Program-made: the position numbers and the translations under genes
Part shown: one piece after another, positions 1 to 6,781 of the stretch
Position numbering within the stretch: the first letter of the stretch is position 1
Layout: each line of letters starts with the position of its first letter
IMG/VR virus record: IMGVR_UViG_3300009074_000030
Location: 1-24,923 of that record
Origin: a virus
DNA: 24,923 bases
Direction: 5' to 3' (one strand)
Notes under the pieces: generated by a model
Told to the model about the DNA's origin: nothing
The model's database searches: none
The model's input: the letters and a program-made list of their open reading frames with translations, nothing else

Positions 1-609
1 AACATAACCTTGCATGAGACCGCCACGAATAGTTCCATCTTTCATGCCCATTAAAGATTTTGCAATAACTTCTTCCGAATGTTGTTTTTTATGTGGCTCT
101 TCGACAGCAAGGCGCTTTTCATTTCCATAACGGTCAATCCCAATGATTGCCCATCCATCTGGCGTGGAATCGTCTGACTCTTCAACTGGCTCATCGTCCT
201 GCATCACTGCATTAGGATCATTTGGTGTTTCATCATCAATGTTTGTTGTGCTTACGCCATTTTGAACACCACCTGAATAATTGCTAGTTGATTGTGTTGT
301 AGTGTTTTGTTTCTTAGCTTGCGGCGCGGCGGCTGTCCTTGCTGCTGGACGTGTGCTTGCTGCTGAAGTTGCGCTGCCGCCCATGCTGTATTCCATTTGT
401 GGCAACGGTCCTAAGATATCTTGTACCTTTTCTTTGTCGCCATTACTGTAGGCGTCATCAAGTGCTAGTAAATCACTAAGGCTAAGTTTGCTAACAAGTT
501 CCATTATTTCATCGTCATCCAACTCTTCACGGAACATATCGTTAATCATTTTCTGGATGACGTCATTAATTGTGCCGCCAAGTTCTTTCATATCTTCAAA
601 TAATTTCAT
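1..609 (-). CDS. Phage protein of unknown function, C-terminus cut by window edge
   Basis: An open frame of 203 codons runs from ATG at 609 off the window edge with no stop. The start has a good ribosome binding site (AGGTGG, 6 nt upstream) and overlaps the stop of the preceding gene in TAATG, which suggests translational coupling. The first 70 residues are helical and acidic. A low-complexity linker rich in Ala, Thr, Ser and Gln follows at about residues 80-115, then an acidic Asp/Glu stretch, then a short globular-looking piece containing DGWAIIGIDRYGNEKRL at about residues 151-167. The N-terminus starts MKLFEDMKELGG but has no clear LxE cleavage site, unlike several neighbours. It is the last visible gene of the late operon. 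I do not recognise it; a structural or head-associated role is only inferred from position. Confidence 0.8.
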   Translation of the reverse strand, partial: MKLFEDMKELGGTINDVIQKMINDMFREELDDDEIMELVSKLSLSDLLALDDAYSNGDKEKVQDILGPLPQMEYSMGGSATSAASTRPAARTAAAPQAKKQNTTTQSTSNYSGGVQNGVSTTNIDDETPNDPNAVMQDDEPVEESDDSTPDGWAIIGIDRYGNEKRLAVEEPHKKQHSEEVIAKSLMGMKDGTIRGGLMQGYV

Positions 610-998
610 TATCTGCCACCTGCTGGTTCAGCGCCTTTTTTCCATCCAGGGCTACCTGGAGGATTCTTTCTTGCAGTATAACCAGTCATGTCATGACCTT
701 TGTCCTTCATTTTCTGTCTTGCAACGCCAATACCCTTGCCACGTTTCTCCGAACGCGCTTCAAGATTTGCAATAACTGCTCGCAATTCATCTTCTGCTGG
801 TTGTGCGTATTTCTGGAATGGTTCCTGCCACTTAGTAGCGGCGATGTCCGCTAACGCGTTATTTAGGATTTCGATCTGCCTATTTATAACACCATATTCT
901 GATGATGCGGTATCATTATATCCTTCAGGTGAAACTTCGTCAAGTGTACTCTCGTTGACGATGCCACTCAATGTTTTAAGTCGGTTAATGTCTGTCAT
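609..998 (-). CDS. Small phage protein with putative capsid-targeting propeptide
   Basis: This encodes 129 residues. The N-terminus MTDINRLKTLSGIVNE followed by S looks like a T4-type capsid-targeting propeptide ending in an (I/L)xE-like site (VNE|S). It is very close in style to the N-terminus of the 92-residue protein encoded at 22699-22977. The middle (about residues 36-85) is predicted helical and the C-terminal 45 residues are basic and rich in Gly, Lys and Pro. The start overlaps the upstream gene's stop as ATGA and its own stop overlaps the next start as TAATG, so it is tightly coupled in the late operon. The function is unknown; packaging into the head is an inference from the N-terminal motif. 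Confidence 0.8.
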   Translation of the reverse strand: MTDINRLKTLSGIVNESTLDEVSPEGYNDTASSEYGVINRQIEILNNALADIAATKWQEPFQKYAQPAEDELRAVIANLEARSEKRGKGIGVARQKMKDKGHDMTGYTARKNPPGSPGWKKGAEPAGGR

Positions 999-1279
999 TT
1001 GTTTAATGCCTTTACCATTTTGCTTGCCGGGTTTGTACGCTTAGTGCGCTGCGCCTTACGTGTCATACGGCTACCCTTTTGTGCTTTTGTCCTGCGCAGT
1101 GTGAAGCGTTTCTTCATATCAACTGGCTTGCTGCATTGACTAGGATTGGATACAACCCTGCCTTTGCGTTTACCAAATGTGCAACGATACTTACGGGCAA
1201 CTTTGCCACCCTTCTTAGCCCAAACCATTTTCGTCTCGACTAAGGTATCGTTTTCATTTATGATGTCGTTCATCTTCAT
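995..1279 (-). CDS. Highly basic small phage protein
   Basis: This encodes 94 residues, extremely rich in Lys and Arg (motifs KYRCTFGKRKGR, KKRFTLRRTKAQKG, RKAQRTKRTNPASK). Two cysteines are present, one in the RCTFG motif and one in SQCSKP. From memory, similar short basic proteins are widespread in T4-like marine phages with no assigned role; I cannot verify this here. ATG at 1279 is chosen over a TTG two codons upstream because AGGGA lies 5-6 nt before it, and over ATG at 1273. The N-terminus MKMNDIINE followed by N resembles a short head-targeting propeptide. A perfect late promoter lies 18 nt upstream. The charge suggests binding to nucleic acid, possibly to DNA in the capsid. Confidence 0.82.
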   Translation of the reverse strand: MKMNDIINENDTLVETKMVWAKKGGKVARKYRCTFGKRKGRVVSNPSQCSKPVDMKKRFTLRRTKAQKGSRMTRKAQRTKRTNPASKMVKALNK

Positions 1280-1296
1280 GGGCAATCCCTTTCAGG

Positions 1297-1304
1297 TATT
1301 TATA
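1297..1304 (-). promoter_or_regulatory. T4-type late promoter TATAAATA
   Basis: Perfect match to the T4 late -10 element (TATAAATA), 18 nt from the ATG of the basic small protein, with AAGGGA between them. It would be used by gp55-type sigma with the sliding clamp, from established T4 biology. Confidence 0.82.
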
Positions 1305-1347
1305 CGAAAACAACGCCGACTAGTTAGACGGCACTGTGATTCAGTGC
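1305..1347 (-). terminator. Possible terminator after the tail-anchored coiled-coil gene
   Basis: A 6-bp hairpin GCACTG-AATCA-CAGTGC (1331-1347) follows the stop at 1356. An overlapping 4-bp stem GCCG/CGGC then leads into GTTGTTTT. Stems are short, so the call is weak, but it lies between a gene end and a new late promoter. Confidence 0.4.
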
Positions 1348-1355
1348 TGTGAATT

Positions 1356-1652
1356 TTAAATGAAAGCGACTAATAACACAACAATCGTGCTCAAAAGTCC
1401 ACCAATTACTGTTGCGGCGGCTCCTACGAATAGTTTGTGCGTTCCTTGGGTATTTAGGGCATTTTCTTCACGGATTTGATTCATGTTATCAGCATGTTCC
1501 TTACGAAATTCTGCGACTTCGCGAAGTAGTGTATCAAAACGCTCGTCAAGAGTTTCAACCTTTTCACTTAAAATCGTATAACGTTGACGACTCATGTCAA
1601 CGTGGACTTCAAGATTTGTCTTTTCTAATTCGCTGTTGAATGAATCAGCCAT
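1356..1652 (-). CDS. Coiled-coil protein with C-terminal membrane anchor
   Basis: This encodes 98 residues. Residues about 5-65 form a charged heptad-rich helix (EKVETLDERFDTLLREVAEF), and the last 25 residues form one hydrophobic segment (FVGAAATVIGGLLSTIVVLL) that should be a tail-anchor transmembrane helix. This architecture fits an integral membrane protein exposed mainly to the cytoplasm, such as a holin-like or membrane-tethering protein, but no family is assigned. The start has GGGGAAAAGGT upstream and lies 24 nt downstream of a GATAAATA late promoter. A 10-bp inverted repeat encloses that promoter and overlaps the ribosome binding site and ATG (see repeat 1651-1702). Confidence 0.8.
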   Translation of the reverse strand: MADSFNSELEKTNLEVHVDMSRQRYTILSEKVETLDERFDTLLREVAEFRKEHADNMNQIREENALNTQGTHKLFVGAAATVIGGLLSTIVVLLVAFI

Positions 1653-1702
1653 ATCTTACCTTTTCCCCTACAATGATATTTATCGGGTACTGGGTAAGAT
1701 AT
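1651..1702. repeat. 10-bp inverted repeat around a late promoter
   Basis: ATATCTTACC (1651-1660) and GGTAAGATAT (1693-1702) are perfect inverted copies 32 bp apart. Between them is the GATAAATA late promoter; the lower arm covers the ribosome binding site and ATG of the gene at 1652. In read-through RNA the arms can pair and hide the start; in RNA begun at the late promoter they cannot. Confidence 0.7.
1677..1684 (-). promoter_or_regulatory. T4-type late promoter GATAAATA
   Basis: GATAAATA, fitting the NATAAATA variant known from T4-like cyanophages, 24 nt upstream of the tail-anchored coiled-coil gene. It lies between the two arms of a 10-bp inverted repeat, so transcripts begun here lack the upstream arm. 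Confidence 0.75.
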
Positions 1703-1712
1703 ATGCTGCCAG

Positions 1713-2123
1713 TTAACTCATCACAAAATATGTATTAACGTTGTCACGTGTGTCAAAGATGTTGACAGGAAATTCTACAGTATTGTTTAAATCACTTGTA
1801 ATTGCCACGCCATGTACGTCACTTTCAAGAAATGCCAATTCATTTTTACCATCACTCCATATCATGTTAGTCTCAATTTGAAATTTTATCATCCAAACGG
1901 TGGCACGAGTAACATCAAAAAAGTTACCCATTCTTCCTGTTATATCAGCATCAAACAATATACTGACTTGGGGATCAAATATTTGTGTGCGCAATCCACA
2001 TGTTTGCAGCAAAACGTTGAGATTTTGCTGTTGATGGTATTCTTTAGTGTTGCTTTCGCTTACTCTCTGTACACCTGTATCTGTAATGTCAACTAATGTA
2101 AAGGCCGTAATTCTCTGGGTCAT
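1713..2123 (-). CDS. Conserved-type late phage protein, function unknown
   Basis: This encodes 136 residues with mixed strand/helix composition and no signal peptide or membrane segment. The N-terminal part contains TAFTLVDITDTGVQR and a Gln-rich stretch (EYHQQQNLNVLLQT). The style resembles, from memory, an unassigned protein family of T4-like cyanophages that may be virion-associated. The start overlaps the preceding gene's stop as ATGA (2120-2123), so it is coupled to the 235-residue protein upstream. No promoter of its own is visible; expression should come from the 5401 late promoter. No function is claimed. Confidence 0.78.
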   Translation of the reverse strand: MTQRITAFTLVDITDTGVQRVSESNTKEYHQQQNLNVLLQTCGLRTQIFDPQVSILFDADITGRMGNFFDVTRATVWMIKFQIETNMIWSDGKNELAFLESDVHGVAITSDLNNTVEFPVNIFDTRDNVNTYFVMS

Positions 2124-2827
2124 ACAAGACTCTTACCTAAACGATAGCCACCAGCAAAGCCTGCTGCACCGGCTGCTGCCGCCGCTGCGGCTGTTTTGGC
2201 CACACTTGCCTTCTCTGGATTAGATGCAGAATTATCAACTAGGTTCTTGCTCTTACCAAGTGCTTTTATCATCTGGAACATTTCACTCCGACGTGCATTC
2301 ATCTGATAGAACATGTGCATACGTGTTAGCACTGTACGCTTTTGGCCAGTTTGTAATGTAGGCCAGCTTTGTGCTAGACGGCGAATAGAACGATAGTTGG
2401 AGTTGTCAATGTAAAGTGCGCTTTCCATTCGTTGTAGCGTCTGCATTGTCAATGCTTTAGTCATATTATTTCTGGATGCAGATCGCAAGTAACGTACAAC
2501 CTGAGGCACGTCAAGTTGAACACGCTCAAGTAGGGCGCCGTCTGCTTCACTGCTAAGTAGGTCAACACGATTTTCTGTAATCACATGCAAATTGAGATAA
2601 AGGTCAGTGCCCATTTGGCGATACTGTTGGAATCTGTTAAACGTTACGGTTCTTGCTGCATATTCTTGAGCTGCTGGATTAAACTCAAATTCATTGAACA
2701 TAATCCAGACACCAATCATGTCCATAAAGGCATGGTCGCAAACAACACGGGCAGTAGTTCCCCTGAACGCAGATTTACTACGATATTGAGTGCTTTCATT
2801 TAATTCTGAAATGAGTTTAAGATCCAT
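2120..2827 (-). CDS. Late phage protein with putative capsid-targeting N-terminus and Ala/Gly-rich C-terminus
   Basis: This encodes 235 residues. The N-terminus MDLKLISELNE|STQYRS has a (L)NE|S site after 11 residues, as expected for a T4-like prohead-protease propeptide. The body (residues 20-190) is predicted helical and basic, with TTARVVCDHAFMDMIGVWIMF near the start. The C-terminus has an unusual alanine-rich run (AKTAAAAAAAGAAGFAGG, about residues 210-227) that could be a helix or a weak membrane segment, followed by YRLGKSLV. The start lies one base after the upstream stop, with AAGGCG upstream. From memory, proteins starting similarly (NESTQYRTK-like) occur in T4-like marine phages with no assigned function. 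A packaged internal head protein is the working inference. Confidence 0.8.
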   Translation of the reverse strand: MDLKLISELNESTQYRSKSAFRGTTARVVCDHAFMDMIGVWIMFNEFEFNPAAQEYAARTVTFNRFQQYRQMGTDLYLNLHVITENRVDLLSSEADGALLERVQLDVPQVVRYLRSASRNNMTKALTMQTLQRMESALYIDNSNYRSIRRLAQSWPTLQTGQKRTVLTRMHMFYQMNARRSEMFQMIKALGKSKNLVDNSASNPEKASVAKTAAAAAAAGAAGFAGGYRLGKSLV

Positions 2828-2828
2828 T

Positions 2829-3266
2829 TTATTCGCCTTCCATTATAAGGGGTCCGCCTGGCAGATCCAATACTTCCATGTTAAAGCTTGGTGGTGTCAT
2901 GAGCATATTTGGCGGTGGTGCGCCTATCCCATCAAATAATGCTAGGCGTCGGGAGATATTATCCATACGGCTTTCTAGTCGTATTACTGAACGCTCAAGA
3001 TCACGTCCTTCATTGATGACCATATTCTCAATCTCACGGTTCTTATCGCTTACTAAATCTTCAAGATCATCAAAATCATCGTCAAACTCTTCATCCTGCT
3101 CCTCAAGATCTACCACAATAGCTTCTAATTTATCAATCCGTGCTAAAAGCTTTGTCTCTTCTTGAATTGACGAGCCATATGATACCACCAATGCGATACC
3201 ACCACTTGCTAGTGGTATTAAAATTGCTGCTATGTTGTTACGTATCCACGTTCCGAATCCTGTCAT
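2829..3266 (-). CDS. N-terminal membrane-anchored coiled-coil protein
   Basis: This encodes 145 residues from ATG at 3266; the open frame continues upstream to a GTG at 3317, but that would overlap the upstream gene and has no ribosome binding site. Residues about 8-31 (IRNNIAAILIPLASGGIALVV) form one transmembrane helix. A long acidic coiled coil follows (about 35-105, with the run EEFDDDFDDLEDLV), and the last 40 residues are Pro/Gly/Met-rich. It starts 4 nt after the stop of the ligase-like gene; the upstream GGAT is a weak ribosome binding site, suggesting reinitiation. With the tail-anchored coiled-coil protein at 1356-1652 it makes a pair of single-span coiled-coil proteins in one late operon. 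A role in lysis (holin or spanin-like) or membrane tethering is possible but unproven. Confidence 0.75.
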   Translation of the reverse strand: MTGFGTWIRNNIAAILIPLASGGIALVVSYGSSIQEETKLLARIDKLEAIVVDLEEQDEEFDDDFDDLEDLVSDKNREIENMVINEGRDLERSVIRLESRMDNISRRLALFDGIGAPPPNMLMTPPSFNMEVLDLPGGPLIMEGE

Positions 3267-3270
3267 TGTT

Positions 3271-4347
3271 TTATCCAATTGTCCATTTGTGACGCGGTAC
3301 AAGTTTAACCTTGTCACGGGCTGCTACATAGCCCTCGCCGCCACGTTCATTACCTATGCTTGATTTGACATCTACATCTGCATCGTCAAAATGATCTATC
3401 ACTTGATTCTTTAGTGCTTGTATTTTGAGCACTAGATCGAACAATACACTGTACTGTGCAAACTCAGGTGAGTTCATAATTTTTGCTTGTTTGTTTGCGC
3501 TTACCTTACTCTTAGTAAGCCACGCTTTGAAACCAGACTGTAATTCATCCCAACGCTTGTCTCTGCTCATCTGATTTACATATGTGTATATGATGTTTCT
3601 GATGTCGCTAAGTCCTGGCTGAGGCTCTACTAGCTTGTCAATCAATGCTGCATTCTTATTAACTTCTGCACGAAGTTGGTCTATTCCCTTAACGTCAGTT
3701 TTAGGAGGTTGCTGCATAAGAACAGGCGGCATAATAAACAGGCTACCTTCACGTAACATGCTAGGATTGGCTTGCTCTTTTGTACCATCTAATTCAGTAA
3801 ACGTGTGAATAACAACGCCCACATCACTGCGGGAAATCCGCTGACCAATTGCGCTCTTTTGCTTTACTGCATATGTAACCTTGTTAGGTGTGAATACATA
3901 GTGTCCGCCTTCAAGAGGTGGTGTCCCGCTGTAAAGTAAATCGCCATGAAAAAATCCACGCACATTGTCAGGAGTTGCACTCTCAAATGCTGGCCAAATC
4001 TGTGCCATTTTAGATGCAAACTCACGACGAGTGTCATCAACTTCTCTGCTGCCACGGTTAAGGAACATAGCTTCCAAGTCTTTAGCAGTCTTTACTTTAC
4101 CGTCATAGCCTTTGGCATTAAAGCCTGCAATGTCTGTTAAGATAAAGTCGCCTGCTGCATCACGACCAAAAATAACGGCTGGTGTGCCGTCCCATTTGAC
4201 GCTAACATCTCCAACATCACTACCAAAGCGGTCTAGAATAGAGAGTGCTTTCATTGCACCCTCGCTACCATCCACAAAAACGAGATCCTCCAAATGCTGG
4301 AGGTTACGTCCTACTGGTGCTTCAGTTAGGAGAGTTTGGAGTCTCAT
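3271..4347 (-). CDS. Nucleic-acid-ligase-like nucleotidyltransferase with capsid-targeting propeptide
   Basis: This encodes 358 residues. The N-terminus MRLQTLLTE|A is a textbook T4 gp21-type site (LTE|A) after 9 residues. Residues 50-56 read VKWDGTP, matching motif I (KxDG) of ATP-dependent DNA/RNA ligases and capping enzymes, with Lys51 the predicted adenylylation site. Later elements fit the fold: GFFHGDLLYSG resembles motif III (GE/D), and DVGVVIHT resembles motif IV. From memory, a similar family of unassigned proteins (HLEDLVF... KWDGAPA) occurs in T4-like cyanophages, also with LxE-like N-termini. Its ATG overlaps the stop of the pol-beta-type nucleotidyltransferase gene (ATGA), so the two enzymes are co-translated. 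The substrate is unknown; DNA or RNA end repair after injection is an inference. Confidence 0.8.
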   Translation of the reverse strand: MRLQTLLTEAPVGRNLQHLEDLVFVDGSEGAMKALSILDRFGSDVGDVSVKWDGTPAVIFGRDAAGDFILTDIAGFNAKGYDGKVKTAKDLEAMFLNRGSREVDDTRREFASKMAQIWPAFESATPDNVRGFFHGDLLYSGTPPLEGGHYVFTPNKVTYAVKQKSAIGQRISRSDVGVVIHTFTELDGTKEQANPSMLREGSLFIMPPVLMQQPPKTDVKGIDQLRAEVNKNAALIDKLVEPQPGLSDIRNIIYTYVNQMSRDKRWDELQSGFKAWLTKSKVSANKQAKIMNSPEFAQYSVLFDLVLKIQALKNQVIDHFDDADVDVKSSIGNERGGEGYVAARDKVKLVPRHKWTIG

Positions 4348-5141
4348 TCCAGTTCCTTCCAGTGTGGCTCTGCACGCAAGCGTGCTAATAATTCTTCACC
4401 TTGCTTATCACCTAGTGCAGCCATAATTGATTCCATGCTGCCTAGGTCTTTGGCACTTGCACCTCTACCTAGCAGAGTTTGGGCTATCTTGTCAATATCA
4501 TCTGTTGCAAACTCGCCCTTTTTACCTTCTTCGTTGCGGTGAAACAATCCTTGGTATGGGCTCCATAGCATGTTATGTTCCTTAGCAAGTGCAGCCATTG
4601 CAATGTGCTTGTTAACACCTTTGAACTTGCTGCCTTGTGGAATGTCATGTGTATGGAAACGTGATGCAATCTCTGCTTTAGGTACGACCATAATATCAAC
4701 CTGGTGTGCTTCGCCTGCTACTTCAACACGAACATGGACGCTAACGCCGCTCTGCCCTGTTTGGAAGCCAGCTTGATCAAAAAGTGCACGTAGGCCCTTC
4801 TTAATTGCTACAGGTTTGTCTGTGCCAGTTGCCTGCGCAACTTGGTCTTGATCAACAATCATGTCAAGATCACCACTAACTTTGCCTGGTTGCGGTGATG
4901 CTCCACTGCCAATAGGAATAGCCTTAGTACCAGCTTTACTGAGTACACTATTGATAGCTTTCATAATTGCTGGAATTTTCTTGTGATCAAAAGGAACAGT
5001 GTCATCAAAGACGTTGCCGCCCTCGAGAATGCCTTTTAAATTAATTGGCTTCTTGAGTGCAATACCCTTTGATCTTATTCCACGGCGGTTACGCCAGTTG
5101 CGGCGGTTAGTTCCCCCGCTTAGAATGTCCTCGACTCTCAT
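4344..5141 (-). CDS. Pol-beta superfamily nucleotidyltransferase
   Basis: This encodes 265 residues from ATG at 5141, chosen because TTAGGAGAGTCA is an excellent ribosome binding site. The frame is open further up to 5195 but that overlaps the preceding gene by 89 bases. The pol-beta-type signature is visible: IPIGSGAS (Gly78-Ser79), then GDLDMIVD with Asp91 and Asp93, then a third carboxylate in VDIMVV (Asp149). The N-terminal 30 residues are very basic (NRRNWRNRRGIRSKG) and may bind nucleic acid. It overlaps the ligase-like gene by 4 nt, suggesting a two-enzyme unit that adds nucleotides and seals ends. The family includes CCA-adding enzymes, poly(A) polymerases, toxin transferases and repair polymerases; which one applies cannot be told from motifs alone. 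Confidence 0.8.
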   Translation of the reverse strand: MRVEDILSGGTNRRNWRNRRGIRSKGIALKKPINLKGILEGGNVFDDTVPFDHKKIPAIMKAINSVLSKAGTKAIPIGSGASPQPGKVSGDLDMIVDQDQVAQATGTDKPVAIKKGLRALFDQAGFQTGQSGVSVHVRVEVAGEAHQVDIMVVPKAEIASRFHTHDIPQGSKFKGVNKHIAMAALAKEHNMLWSPYQGLFHRNEEGKKGEFATDDIDKIAQTLLGRGASAKDLGSMESIMAALGDKQGEELLARLRAEPHWKELE

Positions 5142-5379
5142 TGACTCTCCTAATTCCTCGTTCAAATTTCTTAGGATCCTGAGTACGAATAGCATTCAAC
5201 AAACGTTTTGTTAGGTCATTTGCAGTATCTTCATCGTATGTCTCACTAATAAGATTCAGGAGATTTTCTGTGCCAGCAATAATGTGTGCTGCCTTGCTCT
5301 CAATAAAGTGTTCTTTATCTTTGTGGATATCAATACGACTGATTTCCTCTAGAATACTACGAGTGCGCCTTTTCACCAT
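5107..5379 (-). CDS. Small helical late phage protein
   Basis: This encodes 90 residues, mostly helical and charged, with no cysteines. The N-terminus MVKRRTRSILEE is followed by I and could be another short head-targeting leader (ILE or LEE), less convincing than its neighbours. The C-terminus (KKFERGIRRVNESRGHSKRGN) is basic, and the coding sequence of its last 11 codons also supplies the ribosome binding site and start of the nucleotidyltransferase gene, a 35-bp overlap. It is the first gene after a perfect TATAAATA late promoter at 5401-5408, with GAGG 9 nt before the ATG. From memory, similar small proteins occur in T4-like marine phages; the function is unknown. Confidence 0.82.
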   Translation of the reverse strand: MVKRRTRSILEEISRIDIHKDKEHFIESKAAHIIAGTENLLNLISETYDEDTANDLTKRLLNAIRTQDPKKFERGIRRVNESRGHSKRGN

Positions 5380-5400
5380 GATTGGATCCTCTTCTAGTAG

Positions 5401-5408
5401 TATTTATA
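5401..5408 (-). promoter_or_regulatory. T4-type late promoter TATAAATA
   Basis: Perfect late element just after the helicase gene and 21 nt before ATG 5379. It should drive the late operon from the 90-residue protein through the nucleotidyltransferase, the ligase-like protein and onward. A 6-bp hairpin (TACTCA/TGAGTA, 5412-5430) in the end of the helicase gene lies just before it. Confidence 0.85.
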
Positions 5409-5410
5409 CG

Positions 5411-6781
5411 TTACTCACTTCGTTTGAGTATTGCCTTCAGTTTGTCGCCGTTGTTGATAGCTCGTTCTGTTTTGTTTACATTATCGCTTTGCGAATTTTT
5501 ACTCAACTTATCATACAATCCATTTGATGTGTGCGTCTCAGCATCATCTTCATCTTCTTCCAAGTCTCGTATCCTGAGACTGTCAACGTTGAAATGTAAG
5601 TCTACCTTTTGTCCAACACCACTACTTGAGCGTGTCTTCATAAACTGAATTTGTACACGGCCGCGTTCTCGCATTGCACGGCTACTAAAGATACCAATCA
5701 CATTGTCTGCTGTTTGAATCTTACTCAAGCCACCTGCAATGTGACTGTGATCAAATTCAACTTCATCAACTGCGCCACGGTTTAGCTGTGATGCTGTTGC
5801 AAATAGATAGTCGCCTTCCATTGCAAAGTTGCGTAGTTCTTCGCTAACGTGCTTGTCCTTCTGGCTGATGTTGTCGCTACTAATTTTAACCTTAGCAGGA
5901 TTCATCAAGTCTAAGTAGTCAAGTAGGACACCGTCAACCTTAATGTCGTTTTGAATCTGATATTCTTTGATGTATGCTTTGAGGTCGTTAACATTGATAC
6001 CGTTAGGCAACTGCACAATCTGCAAGCTGCCTGACTTCTTGCCCTTCATTGCAATTTTAAGTGCAACATCGTCTTTGTTCTTGAAAATTTCCTTGGTACT
6101 GTATCCTGTTAGCATACTATCAAGACGTGTGCCGCAAAGATCTTCACTAAGTTCCAGGCTAACGTAGATAACGTTGAAGCCTTTCTCTACCCAGTTAAGC
6201 GCCAAGTTCTGTAGGAATAGACTCTTACCAGCGCCTGAACCACCTGCAAAAATATTGAGTTCGCCCCGGTTGAAGCCCCCATACAACGGATAGTCTACCG
6301 TCGTCCAACCGGTGCTTGTCCCGCCCTTCTTCTCCATAATACGCTGGAGTCTTCCGGCTGGATCTTCCCAATAGTTTGTTCCCAACTCTTTGGCAAGCCC
6401 AATCTGGACGGCATTCTTAATCAACTCTTCAACAGCCCCGTACTCTTTACGTTCTAATTTGTCAGTTGATTGTAGAATAGCAATTTCAAGTGCCTTGTAT
6501 CGACAAAACTTTTCAAAATCGTCAAGGAACCATTTGCGGTGGTCCTCACCAGCTTTACCGAGATCTTGTAATTCTAATCCTGTTTTAGCTTGTATCTGTT
6601 TACGCTCTGGCACCATGCCATACTCGTCAACATACTCCCGCACAAACTTAACGCTGTCGCGCACTGCCCTATCAAAATAGTTTTCATCCAGGATACTGTT
6701 ACATCTAATAAACAGTTCATGGTCACTCACTAGAAATTCTAGGAAAAGCTTTTGTAATTCTGTGTTATATTCTTCAGCCAC
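5411..6781 (-). CDS. 41: Replicative DNA helicase gp41 (DnaB-like)
   Basis: This encodes 456 residues, close to T4 gp41 (475). It is the hexameric 5'-3' helicase that unwinds the fork and forms the primosome with gp61. Visible motifs: N-terminal helical domain (1-130), Walker A GGSGAGKS at residues 180-187, SLELS with the catalytic Glu at about 210, Walker B GVLLDYLD at about 284-291, and the H4-type FATASQLNRG near residue 350, followed by an arginine-finger region with MKTRSSSGVG. The start is GTG immediately after the primase TAA stop (TAAGTG) with AAGGA about 12 nt upstream; the first internal ATG would remove part of the N-terminal domain. Coupling to primase matches their joint work at the fork. 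Confidence 0.95.
   Translation of the reverse strand: MAEEYNTELQKLFLEFLVSDHELFIRCNSILDENYFDRAVRDSVKFVREYVDEYGMVPERKQIQAKTGLELQDLGKAGEDHRKWFLDDFEKFCRYKALEIAILQSTDKLERKEYGAVEELIKNAVQIGLAKELGTNYWEDPAGRLQRIMEKKGGTSTGWTTVDYPLYGGFNRGELNIFAGGSGAGKSLFLQNLALNWVEKGFNVIYVSLELSEDLCGTRLDSMLTGYSTKEIFKNKDDVALKIAMKGKKSGSLQIVQLPNGINVNDLKAYIKEYQIQNDIKVDGVLLDYLDLMNPAKVKISSDNISQKDKHVSEELRNFAMEGDYLFATASQLNRGAVDEVEFDHSHIAGGLSKIQTADNVIGIFSSRAMRERGRVQIQFMKTRSSSGVGQKVDLHFNVDSLRIRDLEEDEDDAETHTSNGLYDKLSKNSQSDNVNKTERAINNGDKLKAILKRSE

Noticed and set aside
881-888. TATAAATA on the minus strand inside the 129-residue gene
   Set aside because: It is in coding sequence (codons for V-I-N-R) and about 270 bp from the next start, so it may be chance; an internal late promoter cannot be excluded but is not listed.
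4344-5195. Longer start of the nucleotidyltransferase with a LGE|S leader
   Set aside because: The extension overlaps the preceding gene by 89 bp and the internal ATG at 5141 has a strong ribosome binding site, so the leader-like residues are likely shadow coding.
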